From positions 310,001 through 374,000 of the forward strand of contig BQMF02000140.1 of NCBI GenBank assembly GCA_027922465.2: a stretch of DNA of 64,000 nucleotides. Direction: 5' to 3'. Shown here one piece after another: positions 53,466-62,992 of this stretch; position 1 is the first letter of the stretch; each line of letters starts with the position of its first letter. A program made the translations under genes and the position numbers. The notes beneath the pieces were generated by a model that searched no databases, was not told the DNA's origin, and was given only the letters and a program-made list of their open reading frames with translations. The stretch is from Turritopsis dohrnii. Taxonomy: Eukaryota > Cnidaria > Hydrozoa > Anthoathecata > Oceaniidae.

Positions 53466-53900
53466 TTATACATAGATTCTTTTTTTTAAAAAAACTGTCA
53501 TATAAATCGCGTATCCATGGTTACGATTCGCACCTTTCTTTTCTTTGTATGTAATAGCTTATGTTGTTTTTAGTTAAGCCCTATTCACACTTTTTAAAAG
53601 TATTTTTGTCTTATCTATTTTTGATCTACAGTATATAATATGTTTGTTTTCAAGAAAAAACTACTTTCATTTTGATACTTAAAGTTTCATTCATTAAGCA
53701 ATCGTCTCTCCATAACCATAAAAGTAGTATAAAATCTTGTTAACGTTTGTGTGTAAAGTGTTCAAAATGCTCAACAGGAAAGAGGAGCTTTAATATTTTT
53801 TGGATCTATAGTATGTATCATTGATGCTTTCATAGATTTCTAGGGTTTCATGCTTCAGCTGGTTTTGCAGAAATCCTTATGCCTGCAAGGGCATCTTGTT

Positions 53901-55256
53901 ATTTTTAGTATGCTAGGATTTTTTTCATATTTGGAAATGATTAAAAGTACTTGGTCTTTGGCGCATTTGTCATAATTTGTACTTTCTTCAGTTGGTTTTA
54001 TACCTAAATTTTGAACTATATTTCCAAAATAGGTATTAAAGATTTCTGAAATTTCATTATCATCTGACACAGTAACTTCGTTTTCAACTAGAGTGATGTT
54101 CTCATTCTTAATTGTTTTATTGGAAAAGCAAGGTTTTACTGTTTTCCAAAACAGTCTATTATCAGTAATGCTTTTAACGTTAAGATTATTGTAGTAATTT
54201 TCCTTTCTACTTCTTATGAGCGGGACACAAAGGTTTCTTTGTCTATTATATGCTAATTTGCTTTCGTCGCTTTTATCCTTCCTATACTTATTCAAAAGTT
54301 TAGATCTTTTCATTATAGCTTGGTTTATTTCTTTGTTCATGAGAGGTGCTTGGTTATGACGAACATACTTTTTCTTTCGGGGAGAATGTTGGTTTAGCAA
54401 GCCAAGAACTAAATTTTTATTGTGTTCTAAATCTTCGAGATTTATATCGTTATTCAGGCTTTTGAGGAGGTCATTCCGAAATTTTTGGTTATTAAAATAG
54501 CGATATGACCTGAAATTTATTATTTTAGGTTTTCTTTTAGCAAAACTTGCTTTCAAAACTGTTAATGTCAATTTGTGAAAATCGGATAGTCCCGTTTCTA
54601 CAGTTTTAGAGTGGCAAAAAGACCTTGGGTGGTTTGTAAGGATAAGGTCAATACATGTGGGATTATCTATGCTTTTAAAACATGTGGGCTCTTTTATTAA
54701 GGAGCTTAAGCTATAAGTTGTTAAAAAGTTTTTCATATGCTGATTGTCAACCTCGACATTAAAATCACCCATAACTACGTAATTTTCATAATTGCTTGAA
54801 AGGCAGTCTAGGTTTTTACTTATGTGGTTTAAATTGTCTGGAATAAGACAGCTCTTGGGGTTATATGAACATACAACCAACCATTTTTTGTTTCTTAGAT
54901 TTAACTCCACATAAAAGTTTTCAAATTCATCATTTTGGCACTTGGGCTTTAAAAGTTTTGATGGTATGTCCTCTCGTATAAAGATCAACATTCCTCCCCC
55001 CTTTATCATGTCTGTCAAAACGGTACGGTGTTCCATATCCTTTTATCAAAAATTGACTTTCAGGGAAGGATTCATCTAATTTTGTTTCAGAAATAAGTAA
55101 CACATCTATATTCCCATCAACTTGGTCTACTAGAGGCTCAAACTTATTTCTTAATGAGTTAATGTTAATATGTCCGAAAACAAGCCTATTTACATTTTCA
55201 ATTTTCACTTTAGTGAGAGTTGATTTAGGGTCATCATTGACACCATTTTCACCCAA
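53901..55256 (-). pseudogene. LINE ORF2 N-terminal part: APE-type endonuclease
   Basis: The first segment (55256-54930) reads GHININSLRNKFEPL, then DVLLISETKLDESFP (catalytic Glu) and GYGTPYRFDR. A one-base frame change at a C-run near 54995-55005 leads to GGGMLIFIREDIPSKLL, NYVVMGDFNVEVDN (catalytic Asp/Asn), CIDLILTNHPRSF and GLSDFHKLTLTVL, where the usual Ser-Asp-His reads Ser-Asp-Phe-His. The linker continues to KYEKNPSILK at the insertion border. The frame change and possibly the active-site insertion would disable it. Confidence 0.85.
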
Positions 55257-55316
55257 AACATTTTCTTGATAGATTAAAGAAGTTTCAGGACTATCCTTTG
55301 CAGAATTTTCGTGACA

Positions 55317-56283
55317 TCAATCTCTAGATCTAATTTTTCTTATGAAATTTACAGCAAGCTTACCTGATCCTTGTGCATTCAGGTGTACACCTTTCCTCCC
55401 AAGACAATCAGAAGTAATATTATTGTTGTCTATAACATCAATCTCAAGTTCCTTAAGATGCCCGTTTAGATGGTTAACTGTTAGATCAGCTTTCGCGATG
55501 TCGCTTCTGCGTATTAACAATGAAAATAGAATCTTGCAATTCGGTAATTCAGTCTCTATTTGGTTCTTTAACGTAAGCAGTTTATCCAAAATACATCGTG
55601 ATGTCTCATCTACCGTGTTATTCGTACCAATATGAAGAATAATACGATCGGGACCTAACACCAGGGAACGATCTGACTTTAACTTTGTGTCGCGATGACA
55701 TACGCTGTTCCTCGATCCCATATAACATCGAGTCTCCGACAATGAGTGTTGTTCCTGGAGTCCAACACGAGGTGGAATTATTATTGCCACGATTTTGTAA
55801 ATTGTTAGACTCTGTCGGGACTTGTTTCTCAGAAGTCTTCTTTTTACCAGTCATTTTATTATGTTTTTTATAAAAATTATTCTTGCATTCTTTTCTATAA
55901 TTTTGCAGTTGATTGTCTAAATTTTCTAAATTGTCATTATTTTCTTGCGAAATCTCCGTTATCGTACCAGTGGGAATTATTTCTAACGAGTTTTCTAAAT
56001 TATTTGCAGTTTCTAAATTCTGCTCTGTGCGTGTTTGTAAAGAAATGTTTTTATGATAATCCAAAATGGTGTCCGTTTTTTCGAGTAAAAGAAAAAGATT
56101 ATAAATAATTTTTTGTTTATTCTCAAGTTCTTTACGTAAGAATATAACCTGCTCCTGTAGGTGATCTTCAGGATGTAATGAGTCTCTGGTACAGCATGTT
56201 TTCGAACAGCAATGTGGTTTTACCACCTCCTTTTCCTCTGACTTTTTCTGATGTTTGTTGATTTTATTCATTGTCTCATCCAA
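55317..56283 (-). pseudogene. LINE ORF1: coiled-coil plus SGNH esterase domain, frame-broken
   Basis: The frame begins MDETMNKINKHQKK with a Cys-rich piece (PHCCSKTCCTRD), a charged coiled-coil-like stretch (EQVIFLRKELENKQKIIYNL) and an Asn/Glu-rich linker. The SGNH hydrolase domain follows: TLIVGDSMLYGIEEQ (block I Ser). Then, after a small deletion and frame change near 55690, PDRIILHIGTNNTVDE (block III Asn) and GRKGVHLNAQGSGKLAVNFI (block V His). Esterase-type ORF1 proteins are known from CR1 LINEs. The end is at TGA or TAG near 55317. Confidence 0.75.
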
Positions 56284-56300
56284 AAGATTATCAAATTCCT

Positions 56301-56627
56301 CTAGAAAGTTTGTAGATTTTTTTCTTTCTCCTCTGTTGGGACATTTTCGACAACAGTCGTGTCCACAATGCCTGTATCTTGTGTTGTTTTGACGATAAAG
56401 TAAGAAGAAAATTTCCCGATACCTTTCTTATAAACTTTTCCAGTATCTTCCAACTTTTTTAATCTGTCTTTGATTTCTTGGTTTTCCACAAAAGCTACTC
56501 CTTTATTCAGAAAGCTGTGTATTTGTTGAGATGTAACTCTCTTCTTCTTTACTGATCTAATAATTTTAATGGCATTTAAGATTTTATTTTGTAATTCGTC
56601 TCCGGTGAATGTGCGTGTTGCTGCCAT
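56301..56627 (-). pseudogene. Winged-helix-like N-terminal domain of LINE ORF1
   Basis: From ATG at 56627 the frame reads MAATRTFTGDELQNKILNAI, then IIRSVKKKRVTSQQIHSFLN, EIKDRLKKLEDTGKVYKKGI and GKFSSYFIV. The pattern I..AI..IR..KKR...Q.I...L, then L..LE..G...K....GKFSSY resembles the SAMD1-type winged helix. It ends with a stop at 56301, immediately before ORF1 (56283), 15 bp apart in a different frame. It may be a separate small ORF or the original ORF1 start joined by a lost frame. Confidence 0.5.
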
Positions 56628-56750
56628 CTTGAATTCAATCTTGAATTGAGTCATCTGAAGCAGAGATATGTAAAAAAGAAAGATAAACAACTCACTGTTT
56701 CTCGTAAAAGCTATCCGTGTCCCTTTTTCTGGTGTGAGTATTTTTTCGCG

Positions 56751-56916
56751 CGAATATTTTAAACATGTAATTAATTCTAATTGTTAAAATCCTAAATGTT
56801 CATTGGTTGAAAATTAAAATTATACTAATAATCATTGCATAATTTTCATAATTTTTCCTAGTTGCGCATATTTCAATATTTCATAAATAGTCAGGTAGAA
56901 TTATGTAAAATTGTAC
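56751..56916. other. Spacer between LINE 5' end and XPG/CXC element
   Basis: AT-rich sequence with no feature. It ends with GTAAAATTGTAC (56905-56916), which resembles GTAAAAAGGTAC just outside the right TIR and could be a degenerate target duplication. Confidence 0.4.
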
Positions 56917-57165
56917 CGAAACTGGGACAAAATTCAAAACAAGCTGAAACTTTGCACAGAGGTTCCCTAAGGGGTCCTAAATCACCAAAAAAATAGCCCC
57001 ATTGATTTGACCCCGGGAACATCGTATTCTAAAGGTGTAAATTTGGGCCAGTCCCAAAATATTGTTCGAAAAAAAGTTTTTCTAAAAAGTATGTTTTACG
57101 TATCAAATGAAAGATAATTACAAGAGGAACAAAAAAGTTGCTTACAGCAAGTCATGAAAATCAAT
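56917..57165 (+). repeat. Left TIR of the XPG/CXC transposon
   Basis: 249 bp from CGAAACTGGGAC to TCATGAAAATCAAT. It matches the right TIR in inverted orientation. It lies directly upstream of the gene's leader, so it probably contains or adjoins the promoter. Confidence 0.8.
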
Positions 57166-57500
57166 CCACAAGGAGGTATAAGGTTTGAAAGAGCACCCAT
57201 CATGATGTCAGTTATATTTTCTAAAGTTTAACTTTTAGATTGGCTACTCTAATATTTTTGGTTTTTAATTGTTTTTTCCTGTTTGTTTTGCATGTTTTAA
57301 CCTTTGTTTTTGAAGACATTGCATTGCTGAAAAGCAATATTTTAATCATATTAACATAGCTAGTATTGACTTTCACATATACAGTAAAAACAATGAAAAA
57401 CTCCTCAGTAATTGCAGTGTTTATTTGCCAATCAATGCACCACTTGATTTTTTAGATTAGAATTAATAAATGTATTTTATCAATATATGAAACAGAAAGA

Positions 57501-60500
57501 ATGTGTGTTTTCTGCATTCTTTGCAAGGAAGAAGATATATCGGAAAATTTGGTGAAAGTCCAGAGTAAAGGATTGAAGACATTAGTCCGGATTTCTAGTG
57601 AAAGACAGCTTGAAGAATTGTCCAGGTTTTGATTTTGATTATAAGTGTTGTAATACAGTTCGAATACCCAGATATATACTTTATTATAATATAGTGTAGA
57701 TATGTAGTACAGCTTTTGGAGACAGAATAGTTTAAATCTGTTTTTAGCATTTTGAAGGAAAAATTGAAGCAAGAGCCAATCGGGCAAGTCTTTGTGCACC
57801 ATGAGTGTAGACGCAAATTTGTTGATGAACGAAAATCTAGCGACAATAGCAAGAGCCTAAAACGTTTAAGATCATCTGTGGATACTCAAGATCGATTTGA
57901 TTGGAAATCGTGCTGTGTTTTATGCGGAAAAGAAGGTGATAAAAAGCATAAGCCGATAAGTGAGGTGGAAACCATTCCAATATTAAAAAATCCTCTTCAA
58001 AAGTGTGATAAGCGTAACGATGAATGGGGAGATACAGTTCGTGATAGGCTGCTACTATGCAATGATCTTGTTGCAGATGAAGCATTTTACCACCGCACAT
58101 GTATAAGTAAGTTTTACAGTTATGGTAACACAGGAAATAGAGTTGGACGCCCCGTTGACTGTACAATGTTGGATAGTTTTCAAAAGGTATGTGAATGGCT
58201 GGAAGAAGAGAGTGGCTGTGAGGCGTACAACCTAGATGAGGTTTATAATAAGATGGTGGAAATAAGTGGAGACGTTTCCCATTGCTATAGTGTTGAACAA
58301 CTGAAAAGAAAGCTAAAGGAGCGTTACAATGATCATCTTATATTTGCAGAAAAACCTGGCCGTTCAAATATTCTTTGCTTCAAAAATTTTGCTTGGTTTA
58401 TTTTGGACAAATTTAAAAAATGTAAGGCTCCGTCACCAAGTGAAATTGTTTTAGCGGCAGCCAAGATCATCAAATCTGACATACGAGCAATGGATTGTGA
58501 CAAGACCTATTACCCAAATATAAACCGAATGGGTGATATTGAATATGCTAAAAGATGGGTTCCAGATAGTTTACTTGACTCTTTGAAACAGCTGATACCA
58601 TCAGAGCTCAAACAAGTCAGTATTGGTCAATGCATATCACAGTCTTCAAGACCAAGGTCAATGATGGCATCAATTCCATTCGGAATCGGAGTTGATATTG
58701 ATAAGTCATTTGGAACAAAATGGTTAGTGAATCATCTTGCAAAACTTGGCTTCTCTATTTCGTATGATGAGGTTACACTTTTTAAGAAGTCAGCTGCAAC
58801 AGAAAGAGAAACTACAGCATTACGTGATGATTCTACCCCTTTCACTCAATGGGTTGCAGATAATGTAGACCACAACATACGCACACTGACTGGAAAAGGG
58901 ACGTTTCATGGAATGGGGATCATATCCGTCTCATCTCGCGAAACAAGGACGTACGAGTCAATTAAGCGTTTAAGGAAATGCGACAAAATAACATCAGAAG
59001 ACTTTATTGAAATCATTCCATATTTTGGTTCCAATGAGCGTGGTTTAGCTAAGTTGAAATTCGACAAAATGAAAGACTTATCTGACAAAGTTAAAGTTCT
59101 GTCTTCCGGTATACATCATCATCAAGAGGAAACAATCGACCTTATATGGCAAATTGCGTGGCATTTTTCTTCCCAGAATTCTCCTCGACCTAACTGGCAA
59201 GGTTTTATGCAAACATCTGCTATACCACAAAATACTGATGATCCATTCTCTAAAGCATCTGTAAAATTCTTGCCGATTATTGATCTGAATTCGTCGGATG
59301 AGACCTGCTTATACTCTACTTTGATTTTTGTCAAAAATGAAGCAGAGAAGCATGGTATTGAGGTACCATGTATCACGTTCGACCAGCCATTATGGCAAAA
59401 GGCTGTTGGTATCATACAGGATAAAAACTTAAACATTGTATGCAGACTTGGTGGTTTTCACGCTCTGATGAGCTTCCTTGGTAGTATTGGTAAACTAATG
59501 ATGGGTTCTGGCATAGAAGAACTATTTGAGGAGATTTATTCTGAGGATACAGTAAAACATATGATATCAGGAAAAGCCTATGCAAGATCTTTACGGGGTC
59601 ACCTTATGGCTCAAAGTGCTCTTGTGGGACACCTCATTGAAATCATGGAAGATGGAGGAAATCTGCGACCAATAGAAGAATTTAAAGTGTGCTATTCAAA
59701 ACTTCTGGGAGGAAACTTAACAGTAGAAGATCTTGTCAAATTTGCTAAAGGAAAGACGACTGAGTTATTTAACCAGCGAATGAAAGACTTGACTGAGCTT
59801 TTAAAGCAGAAATCAAGAACTGCGAAGTTATGGATTCAATATATTGAATATGTTGAAGTTGTGAAGAACTACATCATAGCTGAGCGAACATCTAACTGGT
59901 GTTCACACCTGAAAATGTTGTCTAAGATGCTCAATCTCTTTGCAGCAACAGGGCATATCAATTACGCCAGAAGTGCAAGAATGTATATCCAACAGATATT
60001 AGACTTACCTTCGAGGTTTTCGTATCTGTTCAACGCATTTTCGAAAGGTAATCATGCAGTTAGAAGGTCTAACCGATACTGGGCTGGTTTATGGTCTGAT
60101 CTTGTTATTGAGCAAACTTTGATGCGCTCGATCAAAAGCAGTGGAGGATTGACGAGAGGTAGAGGAATAGAAGAAAACGTCAGACAGCTGTGGATCTCGA
60201 GCATTAGCTACTGTGCTGCTATTCATGATTCTATGACAGACTTGACGGGAGTTAAAGTTACAAGCAGTGAACAACACAAAGAGATTGGTTGTTCACGGAT
60301 AAACAATGACTATGAAGATTCATTAAAGTTTTTTTGCTGGTTTGAGAAGAGGAATCCCTTCACCTGTGAAGATGGTAATTTACATTCACTTTCATCAGGT
60401 ATCATTTCAATTAAAGGCCAGGACAATGTCAATTGCGAAGACGCGGAAACAATTGGTGAAACGATTCAAGAAACTTTGGATGATAAATTATTCACTGAAG

Positions 60501-62421
60501 CAAAAATCAGACGTAAACATGAAGTCAAGTCATTGGGTGTCATCCAAAACACTGTTAATGTTGACAACGAAGCAATTTCTATGGACTCAAAGAGTCTTTT
60601 TACAAGACTAGCGGCTGTTGCCCAAAGAGAAGAAGACGTTGAGAAGTATTTTGAGTACGAGCTCACACAGTTTCCGGAAAGTCTATTCAATAGAGGGTTA
60701 ATGAGAAAGCATCGTTGAGAAGGGCAATATTACCAGAAGAGAAATTTTGTTCCCCGATATCAAGTAGTAAGTATGTATTGGATGGTGGTGCGTTACTCCA
60801 TCGCGTTAGTTGGAAGAAAGGCATGAAGTTTAGTGAAGTAGCCAAAAACCATGTCGATTATGTAAGAAATAATTACGGCAACTGCTACATTGTGTTTGAT
60901 GGTTACAACAACTCCTCCTCAATAAAATCAAACGAACATGAGCGAAGAATGAAAACTCGTGGATCTTGTCCTGATATTGAAATCCATTATGAAAATGAAA
61001 TACGATATGATAGAGAACGATTTTTGTCGAATTTGAGAAACAAACAACAATTCATTGCAATGCTTACCGACTACCTCATTCATGATGGTCAGAATGTACA
61101 TGTTTGTGAAGGTGACGCTGACACCAAAATCGTCTCAACAGCTTTACAAGTGTCAAAGGATTCAGCAACAACCGTTATTGCTGATGACACAGACGTAGCA
61201 ATGATGTTGGCGTATCATTGGACAACAGACCTGCACAGTTTGTTGTTTTTTACAGAACGTGGAAAAAAATGTTGGGATATTGGGAAATGTCAAGAGGAGC
61301 TTTCTGAGAATAAAGAGCACCTTCTTTTTATTCATGCATGGACTGGTTGTGATTCAACATCAGCGATTTACGGGAAAGGAAAAGTCAATTTTTTCAAACT
61401 CGTCAAGAAATCAGAGCAACTGCGCGAGATTTCAGAAGTCATTTCTGACTTTTGGTCCACTAAAGAAGATGTTCGAAAAGTTTCAATCAAAGCATTCCAA
61501 GAGTTATATGGTGGGAAATCTGATGTGTCACTTTCAACACTAAGGTACTTGAGTACTCATTAAAACGGTAGAAAGTTTTATATCAAAATACAAATTAATA
61601 ACATGGTGTCCTTGATTACTCTCACTTCGATAGGTTTTGTTCATATTTATATACAGAGTTATGCATATTTTCTCCTATTTCTGTAGATACAACAATTACC
61701 TCGAAATGCTTTGCAAAGGAACCATCCAGTCGGAACGCTTGCCACCGACAGCAGATGCTGCTATTGAGCATGGTGCAAGAGTGCATCTTCAGGTGATTAT
61801 ATTTTGACATATTTACTCCCTTTAGATATATCATAGAGATACGGAGGTATATATCTTAGATATCTTAAATTAGGTATAATTTATTTTAGATGCAAAATAT
61901 CTTCAAAGTCTTTTATTTCTAAAACTTTATCCACTTCAGGTTATTCAATGGAAGATGTTGAACGAAAATATACTGGAACCAACAGAATGGGGATGGATGA
62001 GAACAGAAAAGGGTATGCAACCAGTTAAGACCAGAAAAGAGATTGCGCCACCCAATATTTTAAAAATCATTCGATGTAATTGTAAACTATCGTCCAAAAA
62101 TCCGTGTGGGACTAACCTATGTTCGTGTCGTAAGAATGGGATAAACTGTATGCCGGCATGTGGTGACTGCCATGGAAACGATTGTAACAACAAAGCAGTA
62201 AGTTGAAATTTGAAATATGACTTAATAATCATATTACAGTAATAATACCAATTTAATGTACACAAACTATGGCAGCATTCATATTCCCGATAACCGTGCA
62301 ACCTTATCCTCTAATTTAGGTACCAGGAAATCACCCTGGAATACAGTCAGATGAATCAACAATTGAAAACAATAACGACGACGACGACGATAGAAATATA
62401 TTTAACATTTTTGCAGAATGA
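57501..62421 (+). CDS. Five-exon transposon protein: Zn fingers, DDE-like core, XPG/PIN nuclease, CXC domain
   Basis: Exons are 57501-57625, 57748-61544, 61687-61792, 61940-62197 and 62320-62421 (TGA), about 1,462 codons. All introns are GT..AG with agreeing phases. Exon 1 gives finger 1 (MCVFCILCKEED), completed by VHHEC in exon 2. A second finger has CVLC and YHRTC. A DDE-like region shows WVADNVDHNIRTLTG, TFHGMG, ITFDQPLW and GGFHALMSFLGSIG followed by GSGIEELFEEIYS: Asp at 58859 and 59381, Glu at 59516 (proposed triad). At 60707-60712 a one-base frameshift separates LMRK from the rest. Then comes the XPG/PIN-like nuclease: YVLDGGALLHRVSW, CEGDADTKIVSTAL, VIADDTDVAMML and HAWTGCDSTSAIYGKGK. 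Exon 3 has LPPTADAA. Exon 4 carries a tesmin-type CXC domain (IIRCNCKLSSKNPCG, LCSCRKNGINC, CGDCHGNDCNN). Exon 5 is acidic and ends NIFNIFAE. The start is the ATG giving exon 1 its finger; exon 1 is too short to be seen as a stand-alone frame. Confidence 0.8.
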
Positions 62422-62804
62422 TTGTCATGACTTGGCGTGAACAAGTTTTTTGTTCTTCTTGTAATTATCTTGCATTTGGTATACTATTTTGAAAACCATT
62501 ACTTTGAACAATTTTTTGGGACTGGCCCAAATTTCCACCTTTAGAATATGATGTTCCCGGGGTCAAATGACTTAGTGTAAGCAAGTTTTTATTCCTCTTG
62601 AAAGTATCTTTCATTTGATATATAAAACATACTTTTTTGAAAAAAAATTTTTTCAAACAATTTTTTGGGACTGGCCCAAATTTCCACCTTTAGAATACGA
62701 TGTACCCGGGGTCAATTTGATGGGGCTTTTTTTTGGTGATTAAGGACCCCTTTGGAAACCTCTGTGCAAAGTTTCAGCTTGTTTCGAATTTTGTCCCGGT
62801 GTCG
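62420..62804 (-). repeat. Right TIR of the XPG/CXC transposon, with internal duplication
   Basis: The inverted copy of the left TIR starts at the gene's stop codon (TGATTGTCATGACTTG) and ends CCCGGTGTCG. It is about 135 bp longer than the left TIR because the segment from GTCATTTGACC back to the CCAGTCCCAAAA block is present twice (about 62440-62570 and 62575-62725). The two internal copies differ in several bases, so the duplication is not very recent. Confidence 0.8.
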
Positions 62805-62811
62805 CAGTAAA

Positions 62812-62965
62812 AAGGTACTCCCCAGAAAAAGTACTCCCCAGTAATTATTTCCTAGTAAATAAGTACTCCCCAGTATTTACTTCCTAGTAAATAAGTACTC
62901 CCCAGTACTTATTTCCTAGTAGGAAAAAAGTACTCTCTCCGGAAATAAGTACTCCCCGTCGAGTA
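62812..62965. repeat. Tandem repeat built on AAGTACTCCCCAG / TTTCCTAGTAAAT
   Basis: GTACTCCCCAG (last copies degenerate: GTACTCTCTCC, GTACTCCCCGT) occurs about six times between 62815 and 62960, alternating with A(T/C)TTCCTAGTA(A)ATA, with a period near 37 bp in the middle. It lies immediately outside the right TIR. It was not seen outside the left TIR, so it is probably flanking satellite rather than part of the element. Confidence 0.7.
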
Positions 62966-62992
62966 TCATTAGACATGGATGCATTGACTATA

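Larger units (their letters stand above)
52385..53900 (+). mobile_element. Helentron-like element inserted in the LINE
   Basis: On the plus strand the left tip is GGATTTCTGCGAAAGCAAG. The right end reads GCAGAAATCCTTATGCCTGC, then AAGGGCATCTTGTT. The tip motif is thus repeated inverted just inside the right end, followed by the hairpin ATGCC-TGCAAG-GGCAT. Both borders are fixed because removing the insert brings endonuclease (PSILK) next to the upstream RT region (NGKFSFKKV). There is no TIR and no evident target duplication, and the flanks are T-rich (TTTTTT on the left). It is 1,516 bp, of which 429 bp is a nested MITE. It belongs to the family tandemly arranged at 38.4-41.4 kb. No coding frame. 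Confidence 0.6.
50613..56750 (-). mobile_element. Long CR1-type LINE with winged-helix/SGNH ORF1
   Basis: The minus-strand element runs from about 56750 to an (AATA)n-type tail at 50613-50632. Order: winged-helix-like region, SGNH esterase ORF1, APE endonuclease and RT. A Helentron-like copy at 52385-53900 splits endonuclease from RT. Apart from that insertion and a few frameshifts the element is nearly full length. Its tail abuts the DIRS relic, which was probably its target. Confidence 0.8.
56917..62804 (+). mobile_element. 5.9-kb DNA transposon with long TIRs and an XPG/CXC gene (Academ-like)
   Basis: The left end (CGAAACTGGGACAAAATTCA) and the right end (reverse complement CGACACCGGGACAAAATTCG) are inverted for about 250 bp with roughly 85-90% identity by eye. 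Shared blocks include ACAAGCTGAAACTTTGCACA, ACCCCGGG.ACATCGTATTC, TTTGGGCCAGTCCCAAAA and ATCAAATGAAAGATA. Everything between the TIRs is one spliced gene and its 0.33-kb leader. From memory, Academ-superfamily transposons of the AcademX branch encode a DDE transposase with an XPG-type nuclease, which fits. That name is from recall and unchecked. A target duplication is not clear. Confidence 0.75.

Noticed and set aside
56905..62818. A 12-bp target duplication (GTAAAATTGTAC / GTAAAAAGGTAC) for the XPG/CXC transposon
   Set aside because: Two mismatches, AT-rich sequence, overlap with the flanking satellite, and a two-base offset from the best TIR ends; kept only as a weak possibility.
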